Notes: generated from the sequence alone by a model not told the origin. A stretch of 64,000 nt of DNA from Papaver somniferum (GCF_003573695.1 NC_039362.1:197365625-197429624), one strand, 5' to 3'. Positions 19,741 to 31,871 are shown, counted from the first letter of the stretch. Numbers and translations: made by a program.

Positions 19741-20529
19741 TCATTTGAACGGCCCAGCGCCCCACTCACATCTCTTGACAGCGTCCGCGCCGGTAATTGC
19801 ACTGAGTCCCCATGACGGAATAGGAGAAGAAATGACTGGTTGTAGAGAAGATCGTTCGGACAAACTTACTTGCGTTTGGAACCTATGAGTTAGCGCCAAC
19901 GGGTCTTCTCCAGGTGACCGAGTTCCATCGGTAGCTCGACGATGCGGCAGCAGGTGAGACGGTTTGTTGGAGATTCTTTCGGGCGTTGACATCGGTAGAG
20001 GGGATGTTCCCAATTTCGTCTTGCTGTCGAGTACCCACAAGTGCCCCAATATCATGTCGTAACCTAGTTGTTTGACAATCTGGAATTTGCTATGTGTTAT
20101 AGAGTCTCCCATCCTGATCTTGAGGTTAATGTAGCCGTACGCGTTCAAGGCTTCCTCTCCCGGGTTCTCAATCATGGATGGGGAATGGGTAGCCTCTTGT
20201 TTCCTAAATCCCGCAACTTTCAGAGTCTTAAAGGTAACAATGTTGAAGTCAAAGGCCACGTCGATTAGCGTGTTGTCGAATTCAATACCTCTTAAATAGG
20301 ATGTGGTCATCAGTCCCCAGTTTTTTTTTATTCCGCTTCCCGAGAGAGCTTGGGCTCTTGACGTGGCTTCCGTAGTGGGAAAAAGACGTTTGCCCGACAC
20401 GACACGATTGAGATCCGTGAAGATATCTTGGCGCTGTACCTTGGAAAGGTAGAGAATTTCGCATACTTTGTGCATCATGGATCGTATAGTCTCGTGCAAG
20501 AAGTCCCCAAAGACCACACAATTCCTCAC
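19741..20529 (-). pseudogene. Gypsy-1 aspartic protease, degenerate
   Basis: 262-codon minus-strand ORF. The part around FDNTLIDVAFDFNI, then FKTLKVAGF, and later YGYINLKIRMGD...FQIVKQLGYDMILGHLWV follows the retropepsin pattern of Tat/gypsy elements (active site, flap strand, ILGRPWI). The active-site triad that should read D-S/T-G is DVA here, so the enzyme would be dead. It is normally fused downstream of Gag; here it follows gag with a stop and frame change near 20530. Confidence 0.6.
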
Positions 20530-20541
20530 CGGAAGTGGGTC

Positions 20542-22096
20542 TCAATGTACTCCATCGTTTACTAGCTGAAGTTCCCCTGCTTCTATCCTTTCTTTGAAGA
20601 TATGTTTTAGTCTGTTGCAATCACTGGTTGGGTGATGAACAAATCTGTGGTAGTGGAAAAATTTGGGGTTTGACATCTCGGCCTCAGTCGGTGGGCGTCT
20701 GGGAGATGGTATTCTGATAACATCATCTTGACTCCATGCTTCTAAGAGATCGATCACCTCCTCAATAGGAAACGGGAAATCCAGGGCATTTCCTTCAGCT
20801 TCGTGATGACGCATGAAAGCTTTAGCGGCAGCCTTCCGTGGCGGAGTTGCTCGTCGTGCTGGTGCTTCATGTTTAGGCTGCTGGTCTGCAGCTGGGGACT
20901 TCTTTTTTCCTCCCTTGTTTACTATGCTCACATAGGAGGGACCAGCATTGTACTGCTTGTTGATGAGACGTCTATTCCCGCGATTGTCGCTCACGTCTCG
21001 GGCTCTGGTTGGTCTAGCTCTTTGTAATAATGTTGGTGTTGTCGTTGTTGATCGCATGGCAGCTTCATGGAGCTCAGAGAATGTCTGGAAACGTAGGTTC
21101 TCTAGCAAGGCTCGGTAAATGGGAGCCATACTGTTGATGCCTGAATTCATCAGTTGTTGTTCGGTCACGTTTGGGTCATGACAGTCTAGTGCTTGAACTC
21201 TGAATCTCTTGACAAAATCATTTGGATGTTCGTTGTCCCGTTGGTACATCCTTCTCAGATCCTAAAAGGTAACTTGTTCATACACAAAGAAGTAATTTTT
21301 GTAAAATGCGGTAACCATGCCACCTCATTTGGGGATGCTGTTTGGCGCGATGTTGTTGTACCATGTGTATGCTCTTCCGATAAGCGATTTCGAAAACTCC
21401 CTCAGACGAAGAACGTGATTGTATTCATGTTCGCCTAGGGACTCCAAGAATCGAGAGACATGCTCACGTGCATTTCCGGTGCCATCGTACAGGGTGAATT
21501 GAGGAGAGGAGTATCCTCTTGGAAGAGGTATTTCAGGTGGGTAAGGAGGTTGATGCTGATGCATGTGTATTTCATCATTCTTGATTCGATTCCGGAGAAG
21601 TTGCTCCAGATCCTCTCGTGTGACAAAATTGGACGGTTAATTTCTTTCCAATGGGGTTCTGGAACGAATCTCCTCGTCCGCGGAGATGCGTTCCGTCGAG
21701 GTGCTGACGCCAGGGGTGTTGGAGGCGTTTCTCATTGGCTCTGGAGGGCGTGACTCCTGCGGCAGCCGTTCTGTCAGGGCTTTGAGAAAACGATTACTTC
21801 TTTCTGTGTCGAGACCATGTCCGTCTGGGCTCTAGCGAGAACTTCCTGTTGTTCCATCAAATCAGCGATGGTGATATAGGGTCGACTTCCTCTGGTTCCT
21901 CCGGTTTCTCGTCCCGTTGGGGGGTAATTAGAGTCTTAGTGGCGGTTGGAGGCGCCATGCTTAACGAAGCGTTAGGATCGGTAGCGGTAGCTCTGGCCCC
22001 AATTATTGGTGGCGTAACGCCTGAAGGAGCGCTTTCAGTACTCCCAGGATTAGCAAGTTGCAGGAACATTAGACGGCGGCAGCGGCTCTGGCCCTG
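20542..22096 (-). pseudogene. Gypsy-1 gag, main part
   Basis: Gag of a Ty3/gypsy element. Minus-strand pieces: about 22096-21640, a proline/threonine-rich N-terminal part; 21564-21325 (PQFTLYDGTGNAREHVSRFL, LIGRAYTWYNNI), the retrotransposon Gag core; 21249-20542 (NDFVKRFRVQALDC, then FFHYHRFVHHPTSDCNRLK, the His/Cys segment typical of Tat-group Gag). The last two lie in one frame, split by a TGA (for TGG) and a TAG. The N-terminal 50 or so codons lie at 38856-38999, on the far side of the nested Gypsy-2. Confidence 0.75.
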
Positions 22097-22101
22097 GTGA
22101 T
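22097..22101. repeat. Target-site duplication of Gypsy-2, left copy (gtgat)
   Basis: gtgat at 22097-22101 directly precedes the left LTR, and gtgat at 38851-38855 directly follows the right LTR. The gag reading of Gypsy-1 continues across the site. Confidence 0.95.
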
Positions 22102-23585
22102 TGATAATAATTTTGATTGTTGTTGTAGTAATGAGGTTCAAACTCTCGGACTTGTGAAGATTAAATTTAAAGATTTAATAAAATTATATACAAAATTTTT
22201 ATGAAAGTGGGGCGAGAGGTAACCAAGACACTAGATTCCACTATTACACATGAATGATGTCAAATATTTCATAACTCTAATTATCCTTTTAATCCTTTAT
22301 TTCTTAATCCACAAATAATCAAAGATATTCTCAAAAATTAATTGTATCCCTTAAATATAGATTATCTAACCAAAGCATAACCTATCTAATTGAATCACAA
22401 CTAATGAAGAAAATTATGTAAACTTTTAAGAACTTTGCAAAAGCAGTGATTGAGTGAATTATAATTAAATTAGAGAAAATGAAATAGTTACCCATTGTTC
22501 ATGTGTGAATAGCTTCATCCATTGCCTTGGTTACGAGAGAATTATCCTCTCATCATGTTGGAAACACGCTCAAAAGTTGATTTCATTTATGCTCAAAGGG
22601 TTACAAATGATGAATAAGGGAGAATTATAATAAAAATCGGGTTTGCAATGCTTATAACTATTGCAAAATCCGTTACAAAGAGTCGTTACTGTACTGTTGC
22701 GTTTTTTAAGTCTGTCTCTGATCTGCGACCAACAGTATGAGTCGCTGACACTGTTTAAAAACGACGGTTGTGGCGAGTCTGTTCTTCGTGTTCTTCAGTG
22801 TTCTTCAATGGCAGCAGCAGGTGGTCTCTCTGCAAATTCGATTTTTTTGACTCTGTGGTGTTCTAAACTTCTCCCAATCTCTCCCTCTCCCTATATATAC
22901 TCAATAGCAGCAAATTATCACGCCATAACTCTCACAAATTTTCATTAAACTCGGCAGTGAAGAAAAATATTCTAAGAATATTTTCTTCCCTGTTTTAGCT
23001 TCTCACGTGTTTCTACAGCTGCAAAATCTCCTCATTTATCTTCTTCACGGTCCAGAGTGTTGCTAGAGTCATCATACACGAGCAGAACACACATAAATCT
23101 TCCAAACCCGTGAACTATTCTTCTCATGCACGGGATGCCCTGATTCCTTGTCACGGATTTTTCAGCCAAATTTGATCGAAACAAACACCCATACCAGCTC
23201 TTTTATGACATATCACAACTACCCATGAAGTTTCAGCCCTTTAGTCCACCTAGAACATCTTCAAATTTCGATCGAAATATTCTCAGAGAGATGCCACATT
23301 TTTCCCACAAATTTTTAAGTTTCAAATGAAGAAGATGGTGTCCCCCTAACCAGCTGTGGGGTGCGAATAGCAGCTTCCTTTTTGGGTGCCCCTTAGCCAG
23401 ATATGGGCTCCGTATGGCAACTGTCCTCCGGGGGTGTTCCGAATGATTTTTCGAGCCGATTTTTCCAACAATATATATTTTCCAAAAATACCTAAAAATA
23501 CACAAAAACACCATAATAAGGACGAAAACGAGTACCAACAATACGAAACATTGAGGACAAATTAGACACATAAATGCGTCTATTA
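22102..23585 (-). repeat. 3' LTR of Gypsy-2 (unit 1)
   Basis: About 1484 bp. Plus-strand ends are tgataataatttt and gcgtctatta. The outer minus-strand dinucleotide is TA here against TG in the 5' LTR (gcgtctatca), a point change. A minus-strand TATA-type box lies in ctatatatactc (about 22890). Confidence 0.9.
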
Positions 23586-23606
23586 AATACCCCCAAACTT
23601 ATTATT
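23586..23606 (-). promoter_or_regulatory. Polypurine tract of Gypsy-2
   Basis: Minus strand reads ataagtttgggggtatt directly before the LTR. A second near-identical tract (ttaagtttgggggtatggga, plus about 24440-24460) lies 0.85 kb further in, possibly a second priming site. Confidence 0.7.
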
Positions 23607-24630
23607 TGCTAGTCCTCGAGCAAAACTAATAAAAAATAAATAAAACTGAGTTAATCTCGGGAGGGTTTACCAGAGGTTTTCCCACAAAACCATTACTCCA
23701 GACCCTAGCTATCTATGCAGAACCTTAGAAGGCACTAAAGAATCTCCTTGGTTGGCATACTTATTGACTACAGCAGGAAGTACCCTGATGCGAAATTCCA
23801 ATTGTTGTATATGAGTTTGCACTCAAGCATACTAAAATTCATATAAAATGACGGAGCTCTACTCAGATAGTTTCTGGACATCATAAACCGGAGTCAACCA
23901 ATCACATGGATAGATTAAGAAGATGGATGTAGAGAAAAATGTGGATGATGTTGACTAAGGTGAACCTATCCTAATGGACTGAGATACTGGTCTAGACTAG
24001 TATCAACACACTGACATATACAAGGGAACCAGTGGTTGATAAACCTAACTCTAGGTCAACACAACTGGCATATACAAGGGCACCAGTGGTCGACTTTATT
24101 GAATTTATTCCGGTTGGTCTGGTGGTCTGGTATTTTTTTTTTTATCTCAGTCACTTTATTTCACCCTAGCAATGGTAAAAAGAAAAATAAAAAGAAGTGA
24201 TCAGGATTCTTTTGATGTTTCCATCACGAGGATATGGAGAAACTACCATGTTTACTTTTTCTAACACCTGAGCTCTGTTCTTTTATGAATAGACTCTTTA
24301 GATGTTTCCATCTAATCAGATTGGTTCCTCAAATCCTACAACCAAAATGCTTCTATCCACTTAGATTAGTTAATGCCAACCTTAATAAGCATAAATTTCT
24401 AGTCTCCGGAGCTTATTTATTGCAACTAAGAACTTTCTCCCATACCCCCAAACTTAAATCTAACATTGTCCTCAATGTTCTAAAGATGAAATTAAAAGCA
24501 TGAACAAGGAGAAATTGTTACCAATGAAGCAAAAGAGATAAGGAAAGATATTACTGTGTCGCATGAATATTAGGTTACCTCCCAAGAAGTGCTAAGTTTA
24601 AAGTCTTCAGCCAGACTAAGCAAGGATTAA
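23607..24630. other. Gypsy-2 3' non-coding region (unit 1)
   Basis: No supported gene; the plus-strand ORF at 24234-24503 is not conserved in unit 2. The tract contains paired sequences cacatgacatataca-like (tgacatatacaagggaacca at about 24012 and ggcatatacaagggcacca at 24067), a 55-bp spaced direct repeat. It is copied at 28830-29840 and 31872-32636. Confidence 0.5.
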
Positions 24631-25136
24631 TCACCACGTAGAATCATATAGTAGTAGCCGGAGTAACTGTGGGTCATCTGGATCAAAAAGTGTTACCCAC
24701 AAGAAGAAGAAACTGCAACAGACCAAGAAGATACCGAACATACCCTTGCTTAAGACAACTACATCTAGTTGTGGTTCAGGCTCTATAAAAGGGTCTAAAT
24801 AAAAGGTTTTCATCGGTTGGATTTCCTCAAAGCTAAGATCCGGTTCAGGTATTAGAGTCTGGAAAAACCCAACTAAGAACTTAGAATCACATAACACAAC
24901 CTGAATAATTGGGGATCCTCTAAGTCAATTAGATTTGACTCATAAAGTTGACCATAATAATGGTCATTCTTAAGAAAATGTGTCGACCCTAGTATCCTAA
25001 AGTAATTAGGTTTAGTCTCAAAACTTAATATCCGACACATCTGAAAATCATATGTTCCCACAATTGGAAGAAAAGTTTTTGGTGGGAAAACAAAGTCAAT
25101 CTTGGTATCATAAACCAGAGGATGGGTTTCTAACAA
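24631..25136 (-). pseudogene. Gypsy-2 membrane-anchored ORF, frameshifted (unit 1)
   Basis: Same protein as the intact 168-codon ORF at 32637-33143, but a small deletion near 24893 (ataacacaacc against ataacaacaacc) splits it into two overlapping frames. Confidence 0.6.
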
Positions 25137-25217
25137 CTGAGCTTCTCTATGGACATCATTAGGTTCGGGAAAACATGTATGGAGATAATCTTGTAATATG
25201 GTTGAGGCATAAATGTC

Positions 25218-25305
25218 AAGTCCTACACGAGGGAACTTTCTAAGAGTTAAAGCACATGGAGAAGTCCTACACGAGGGGAATTTCTAAGAGTTAAAGCACA
25301 TGGAG
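25218..25305. repeat. 44-bp tandem duplication in Gypsy-2
   Basis: aagtcctacacgaggg and the following bases to cacatggag occur twice, starting at 25218 and 25262. The pair is present in all three 5.2 kb units (also about 30440-30520 and 33226-33313), so it predates the triplication. It truncates the acidic ORF by changing its frame. Confidence 0.85.
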
Positions 25306-25591
25306 AATGATAATCACCCCCAAACTTAGAGTTTTCTGTGTCTCTAGAAAGACTAGTCACAACTTCCCTAATTTCTAGGTCATCAGATTCCTGGAAATGG
25401 TCAATTGATTCTTCTAAGTCAGGTTCATCCTCACTCATCTCTACGAGTTCATCTTCTTCGTCTAAGACTATTGTTTCTAAATCGCTAGACTCTAAAACAT
25501 TATTCTCAGAATAAACTCGTTCCTCTAATTCATTATCGGCTTTGTAAACAGGAAATACTACATCGTCTAAAACGAGGGTATCTCTAGTCAA
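25247..25591 (-). pseudogene. Gypsy-2 acidic ORF (unit 1)
   Basis: 114 codons, very acidic (LDEEDELVEMSEDEPDLEES), ending in the 44-bp duplication. It is the C-terminal part of the longer frame at 33254-33694. The duplication junction removed its upstream portion. Confidence 0.6.
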
Positions 25592-25766
25592 ATCCTCGTC
25601 CTTTTGAATATGTGAATAATTATTAAAATTATTTGGATTTGAACTAGATATCTTGGCGCTGTACCTTGGAAAGGTAGAGAATTTCGCATACTTTGTGCAT
25701 CATGGATCGTATAGTCTCGTGCAAGAAGTCCCCAAAGACCACACAATTCCTCACCGGAAGTGGGTC

Positions 25767-27322
25767 TCAATGTACTCCATCGTTTACTAGCTGAAGTTCC
25801 CCTGCTTCTATCCTTTCTTTGAAGATATGTTTTAGTCTGTTGCAATCACTGGTTGGGTGATGAACAAATCTGTGGTAGTGGAAAAATTTGGGGTTTGACA
25901 TCTCGGCCTCAGTCGGTGGGCGTCTGGGAGATGGTATTCTGATAACATCATCTTGACTCCATGCTTCTAAGAGATCGATCACCTCCTCAATAGGAAACGG
26001 GAAATCCAGGGCATTTCCTTCAGCTTCGTGATGACGCATGAAAGCTTTAGCGGCAGCCTTCCGTGGCGGAGTTGCTCGTCGTGCTGGTGCTTCATGTTTA
26101 GGCTGCTGGTCTGCAGCTGGGGACTTCTTTTTTCCTCCCTTGTTTACTATGCTCACATAGGAGGGACCAGCATTGTACTGCTTGTTGATGAGACGTCTAT
26201 TCCCGCGATTGTCGCTCACGTCTCGGGCTCTGGTTGGTCTAGCTCTTTGTAATAATGTTGGTGTTGTCGTTGTTGATCGCATGGCAGCTTCATGGAGCTC
26301 AGAGAATGTCTGGAAACGTAGGTTCTCTAGCAAGGCTCGGTAAATGGGAGCCATACTGTTGATGCCTGAATTCATCAGTTGTTGTTCGGTCACGTTTGGG
26401 TCATGACAGTCTAGTGCTTGAACTCTGAATCTCTTGACAAAATCATTTGGATGTTCGTTGTCCCGTTGGTACATCCTTCTCAGATCCTAAAAGGTAACTT
26501 GTTCATACACAAAGAAGTAATTTTTGTAAAATGCGGTAACCATGCCACCTCATTTGGGGATGCTGTTTGGCGCGATGTTGTTGTACCATGTGTATGCTCT
26601 TCCGATAAGCGATTTCGAAAACTCCCTCAGACGAAGAACGTGATTGTATTCATGTTCGCCTAGGGACTCCAAGAATCGAGAGACATGCTCACGTGCATTT
26701 CCGGTGCCATCGTACAGGGTGAATTGAGGAGAGGAGTATCCTCTTGGAAGAGGTATTTCAGGTGGGTAAGGAGGTTGATGCTGATGCATGTGTATTTCAT
26801 CATTCTTGATTCGATTCCGGAGAAGTTGCTCCAGATCCTCTCGTGTGACAAAATTGGACGGTTAATTTCTTTCCAATGGGGTTCTGGAACGAATCTCCTC
26901 GTCCGCGGAGATGCGTTCCGTCGAGGTGCTGACGCCAGGGGTGTTGGAGGCGTTTCTCATTGGCTCTGGAGGGCGTGACTCCTGCGGCAGCCGTTCTGTC
27001 AGGGCTTTGAGAAAAACGATTACTTCTTTCTGTGTCGAGACCATGTCCGTCTGGGCTCTAGCGAGAACTTCCTGTTGTTCCATCAAATCAGCGATGGTGA
27101 TATAGGGTCGACTTCCTCTGGTTCCTCCGGTTTCTCGTCCCGTTGGTGGGGTAATTAGAGTCTTAGTGGCGGTTGGAGGCGCCATGCTTAACGAAGCGTT
27201 AGGATCGGTAGCGGTAGCTCTGGCCCCAATTATTGGTGGCGTAACGCCTGAAGGAGCGCTTTCAGTACTCCCAGGATTAGCAAGTTGCAGGAACATTAGA
27301 GGCGGCAGCGGCTCTGGCCCTG
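25767..27322 (-). pseudogene. Gypsy-1 gag, second copy (unit 2)
   Basis: Near-identical to 20542-22096, including the same TGA and TAG between 26475 and 26550, so these stops predate the duplication. Here the N-terminal part (26862-27296, 144 codons) reads through where unit 1 has small deletions, adding ITIADLMEQQEVLARAQTDM and the preceding proline-rich stretch. Confidence 0.75.
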
Positions 27323-27327
27323 GTGAT

Positions 27328-28809
27328 TGATAATAATTTTGATTGTTGTTGTAGTAATGAGGTTCAAACTCTCGGACTTGTGAAGATTAAATTTAAAGAT
27401 TTAATAAAATTATATACAAAATTTTTATGAAAGTGGGCGAGAGGTAACCAAGACACTAGATTCCACTATTACACATGAATGATGTCAAATATTTCATAAC
27501 TCTAATTATCCTTTTAATCCTTTATTTCTTAATCCACAAATAATCAAAGATATTCTCAAAAATTAATTGTATCCCTTAAATATAGATTATCTAACCAAAG
27601 CATAACCTATCTAATTGAATCACAACTAATGAAGAAAATTATGTAAACTTTTAAGAACTTTGCAAAAGCAGTGATTGAGTGAATTATAATTAAATATTAG
27701 AGAAAATGAAATAGTTACCCATTGTTCATGTGTGAATAGCTTCATCCATTGCCTTGGTTACGAGAGAATTATCCTCTCATCATGTTGGAAACACGCTCAA
27801 AAGTTGATTTCATTTATGCTCAAAGGGTTACAAATGATGAATAAGGGAGAATTATAATAAAAATCGGGTTTGCAATGCTTATAACTATTGCAAAATCCGT
27901 TACAAAGAGTCGTTACTGTACTGTTGCGTTTTTTAAGTCTGTCTCTGATCTGCGACCAACAGTATGAGTCGCTGACACTGTTTAAAAACGACGGTTGTGG
28001 CGAGTCTGTTCTTCGTGTTCTTCAGTGTTCTTCAATGGCAGCAGCAGGTGGTCTCTCTGCAAATTCGATTTTTTTGACTCTGTGGTGTTCTAAACTTCTC
28101 CCAATCTCTCCCTCTCCCTATATAACTCAATAGCAGCAAATTATCACGCCATAACTCTCACAAATTTTCATTAAACTCGGCAGTGAAGAAAAATATTCTA
28201 AGAATATTTTCTTCCCTGTTTTAGCTTCTCACGTGTTTCTACAGCTGCAAAATCTCCTCATTTATCTTCTTCACGGTCCAGAGTGTTGCTAGAGTCATCA
28301 TACACGAGCAGAACACACATAAATCTTCCAAACCCGTGAACTATTCTTCTCATGCACGGGATGCCCTGATTCCTTGTCACGGATTTTTCAGCCAAATTTG
28401 ATCGAAACAAACACCCATACCAGCTCTTTTATGACATATCACAACTACCCATGAAGTTTCAGCCCTTTAGTCCACCTAGAACATCTTCAAATTTCGATCG
28501 AAATATTCTCAGAAGATGCCACATTTTTCCCACAAATTTTTAAGTTTCAAATGAAGAAGATGGTGTCCCCCTAACCAGCTGTGGGGTGCGAATAGCAGCT
28601 TCCTTTTTGGGTGCCCCTTAGCCAGATATGGGCTCCGTATGGCAACTGTCCTCCGGGGGTTTCCGAATGATTTTTCGAGCCGATTTTTCCAACAATATAT
28701 ATTTTCCAAAAATACCTAAAAATACACAAAAACACCATAATAAGGACGAAAACGAGTACCAACAATACGAAACATTGAGGACAAATTAGACACATAAATG
28801 CGTCTATTA
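27328..28809 (-). repeat. Gypsy-2 LTR, tandem copy (unit 2)
   Basis: About 1482 bp, preceded by the same gtgat (27323-27327) and almost identical to 22102-23585, both ending gcgtctatta. It is a by-product of the tandem duplication, not a separate insertion. Confidence 0.9.
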
Positions 28810-29842
28810 ATACCCCCAAACTTATTATTTGCTAGTCCTCGAGCAAAACTAATAAAAATAAATAAAACTGAGTTAATCTCGGGAGGGTTTACCAGAGGTT
28901 TTCCCACAAAACCATTACTCCAGACCCTAGCTATCTATGCAGAACCTTAGAAGGCACTAAAGAATCTCCTTGGTTGGCATACTTATTGACTACAGCAGGA
29001 AGTACCCTGATGCGAAATTCCAATTGTTGTATATGAGTTTGCACTCAAGCATACTAAAATTCATATAAAATGACGGAGCTCTACTCAGATAGTTTCTGGA
29101 CATCATAAACCGGAGTCAACCAATCACATGGATAGATTAAGAAGATGGATGTAGAGAAAAATGTGGATGATGTTGACTAAGGTGAACCTATCCTAATGGA
29201 CTGAGATACTGGTCTAGACTAGTATCAACACACTGACATATACAAGGGAACCAGTGGTTGATAAACCTAACTCTAGGTCAACACAACTGGCATATACAAG
29301 GGCACCAGTGGTCGACTTTATTGAATTTATTCCGGTTGGTCTGGTGGTCTGGTATTTTTTTTTTTATCTCAGTCACTTTATTTCACCCTAGCAATGGTAA
29401 AAAGAAAAATAAAAAGAAGTGATCAGGATTCTTTGATGTTTCCATCACGAGGATATGGAGACTACCATGTTTCTTTTTCTAACACCTGAGCTCTGTCTTT
29501 TATGAATAGACTCTTTAGATGTTTCCATCTAATCAGATTGGTTCCTCAAATCCTACAACCAAAATGCTTCTATCCACTTAGATTAGTTATGCCAACCTTA
29601 ATAAGCATAAATTTCTAGTCTCCGGAGCTTATTTATTGCAACTAAGAACTTTCTCCCATACCCCCAAACTTAAATCTAACATTGTCCTCAATGTTCTAAA
29701 GATGAAATTAAAAGCATGAACAAGGAGAAATTGTTACCAATGAAGCAAAAGAGATAAGGAAAGATATTACTGTGTCGCATGAATATTAGGTTACCTCCCA
29801 AGAAGTGCTAAGTTTAAAGTCTTCAGCCAGACTAAGCAAGGA

Positions 29843-30657
29843 TTAGTCACCACGTAGAATCATATAGTAGTAGCCGGATAACTGTGGGTCATCTGGATCA
29901 AAAAGTGTTACCCACAAGAAGAGGAAACTGCAACAGACCAAGAAGATACCGAACATACCCTTGCTTAAGACAACTACATCTAGTTGTGGTTCAGGTTCAG
30001 GCTCTATAAAAGGGTCTAAATAAAAGGTTTTCATCGGTTGGATTTCCTCAAAGCTAAGATCCGGTTCAGGTATTAGAGTCTGGAAAAACTCAACTAAGAA
30101 CTTAGAAGCACATAACAACAACCTGAATAATTGGGGATCCTCTAAGTCAATTAGATTTGACTCACAAGTTGACCATAATAATGGTCATTCTTAAGAAAAT
30201 GTGTCGACCCTAATATCCTAAAGTAATTAGGTTTAGTCTCAAAACTTAATATCCGACACATCTGAAAATCATATGTTCCCACAATTGGAAGAAAAGTTTT
30301 TGGTGGGAAAACAAAGTCAATCTTGGTATCATATTTAAACCAGAGGATGGGTTTCTAACAACTGAGCTTCTCTATGGACATCATTAGGTTCGGGAAAACA
30401 TGTATGAAGATAATCTTGTTATGGTTGAGGCATAATGTCAAGTCCTACACGAGGAACTTTCTAAGAGTTAAAGCACATGGAGAAGTCCTACACGGGGAAT
30501 TTCTAAGAGTTAAAGCACATGGAGAATGATAATCACCCCCAAACTTAGAGTTTTCTGTGTCTCTAGAAAGACTAGTCACAACTTCCCTAATTTCTAGGTC
30601 ATCAGATTCCTGGAAATGGTCAATTGATTCTTCTAAGTCAGGTTCATCCTCACTCAT
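29843..30657 (-). pseudogene. Gypsy-2 membrane-anchored and acidic ORFs (unit 2)
   Basis: Fragments of the two Gypsy-2 ORFs: 29843-30121 (hydrophobic segment GMFGIFLVCCSFLFLWVTLF) and 30445-30657 (acidic end, SEDEPDLEESIDHFQES). Several single-base deletions relative to unit 3 break the frames. PEPEP is one repeat longer than in the other units. Confidence 0.6.
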
Positions 30658-30667
30658 CTCTACGAGT

Positions 30668-31255
30668 TCATCTTCTTCGTCTAAGACTTGTTTCTAAATC
30701 GCTAGACTCTAAAACATTATTCTCAGAATAAACTCGTTCCTCTAATTCATTATCGGCTTTGTAAACAGGAAATACTACATCGTCTAAAACGAGGGTATCT
30801 CTAGTCAAATCCTCGTCCTTTTGAATATGTGAATAATTATTAAAATTATTTGGATTTGAACTAGATATCTTGCGCGCTGTACCTTGGAAAGGTAGAGAAT
30901 TTCGCATACTTTGTGCATCATGGATCGTATAGTCTCGTGCAAGAAGTCCCCAAAGACCACACAATTCCTCACCGGAAGTGGGTCTCAATGTACTCCATCG
31001 TTTACTAGCTGAAGTTCCCCTGCTTCTATCCTTTCTTTGAAGATGTTTTAGTCTGTTGCAATCACTGGTTGGGTGATGAACAAATCTGTGGTAGTGGAAA
31101 AATTTGGGGTTTGACATCTCGGCCTCAGTCGGTGGGCGTCTGGGAGATGGTATTCTGATAACATCATCTTGACTCCATGCTTCTAAGAGATCGATCACCT
31201 CCTCAATAGGAAACGGGAAATCCAGGGCATTTCCTTCAGCTTCGTGATGACGCAT
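30668..31255 (-). CDS. Chimeric ORF joining Gypsy-1 gag to the Gypsy-2 acidic ORF
   Basis: 195-codon open frame created at the unit 2/unit 3 junction. Its first part is Gypsy-1 Gag (FFHYHRFVHHPTSDCNRLK), then an alternative frame of the same region (RSRGTSASKRWSTLRPTSGE), then after SLPFQGTARKI it passes through the junction into Gypsy-2 (DTLVLDDVVFPVYKADNELE). Small indels specific to this copy (near 31042 and 30873) put the two in frame; the equivalent junction at 25647 is out of frame. Probably fortuitous. Confidence 0.4.
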   Translation of the reverse strand: MRHHEAEGNALDFPFPIEEVIDLLEAWSQDDVIRIPSPRRPPTEAEMSNPKFFHYHRFVHHPTSDCNRLKHLQRKDRSRGTSASKRWSTLRPTSGEELCGLWGLLARDYTIHDAQSMRNSLPFQGTARKISSSNPNNFNNYSHIQKDEDLTRDTLVLDDVVFPVYKADNELEERVYSENNVLESSDLETSLRRRR

Positions 31256-31367
31256 GAAAGCTTTAGCGGCAGCCTTCCGTGGCGGAGTTGCTCGTCGTGC
31301 TGGTGCTTCATGTTTAGGCTGCTGGTCTGCAGCTGGGGACTTCTTTTTCCTCCCTTGTTTACTATGC

Positions 31368-31871
31368 TCACATAGGAGGGACCAGCATTGTACTGCTTGT
31401 TGATGATATTCTTCCGCGATTGTCGCTCACGTCTCGGGCTCTGGTTGGTCTAGCTCTTTGTAATAATGTTGGTGTTGTCGTTGTTGATCGCATGGCAGCT
31501 TCATGGAGCTCAGAGAATGTCTGGAAACGTAGGTTCTCTAGCAAGGCTCGGTAAATGGGAGCCATACTGTTGATGCCTGAATTCATCAGTTGTTGTTCGG
31601 TCACGTTTGGGTCATGACAGTCTAGTGCTTGAACTCTGAATCTCTTGACAAAATCATTTGGATGTTCGTTGTCCCGTTGGTACATCCTTCTCAGATCCTA
31701 AAAGGTAACTTGTTCATACACAAAGAAGTAATTTTTGTAAAATGCGGTAACCATGCCACCTCATTTGGGGATGCTGTTTGGCGCGATGTTGTTGTACCAT
31801 GTGTATGCTCTTCCGATAAGCGATTTCGAAAACTCCCTCAGACGAAGAACGTGATTGTATTCATGTTCGCC
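31368..31871 (-). pseudogene. Gypsy-1 gag, third copy, truncated (unit 3)
   Basis: The Gag C-terminal half is present (MYQRDNEHPNDFVKRF at 31685), but the Gag core is cut at 31872, where a 2.4 kb deletion joins it to the Gypsy-2 interior (gttcgccta then ctcagatag). Confidence 0.75.

Noticed and set aside
27328..28809. Independent third insertion of a Gypsy-2 element
   Set aside because: The LTR here is flanked by the same gag sequence and gtgat as at 22102. It is part of the tandem duplication, not a new insertion.
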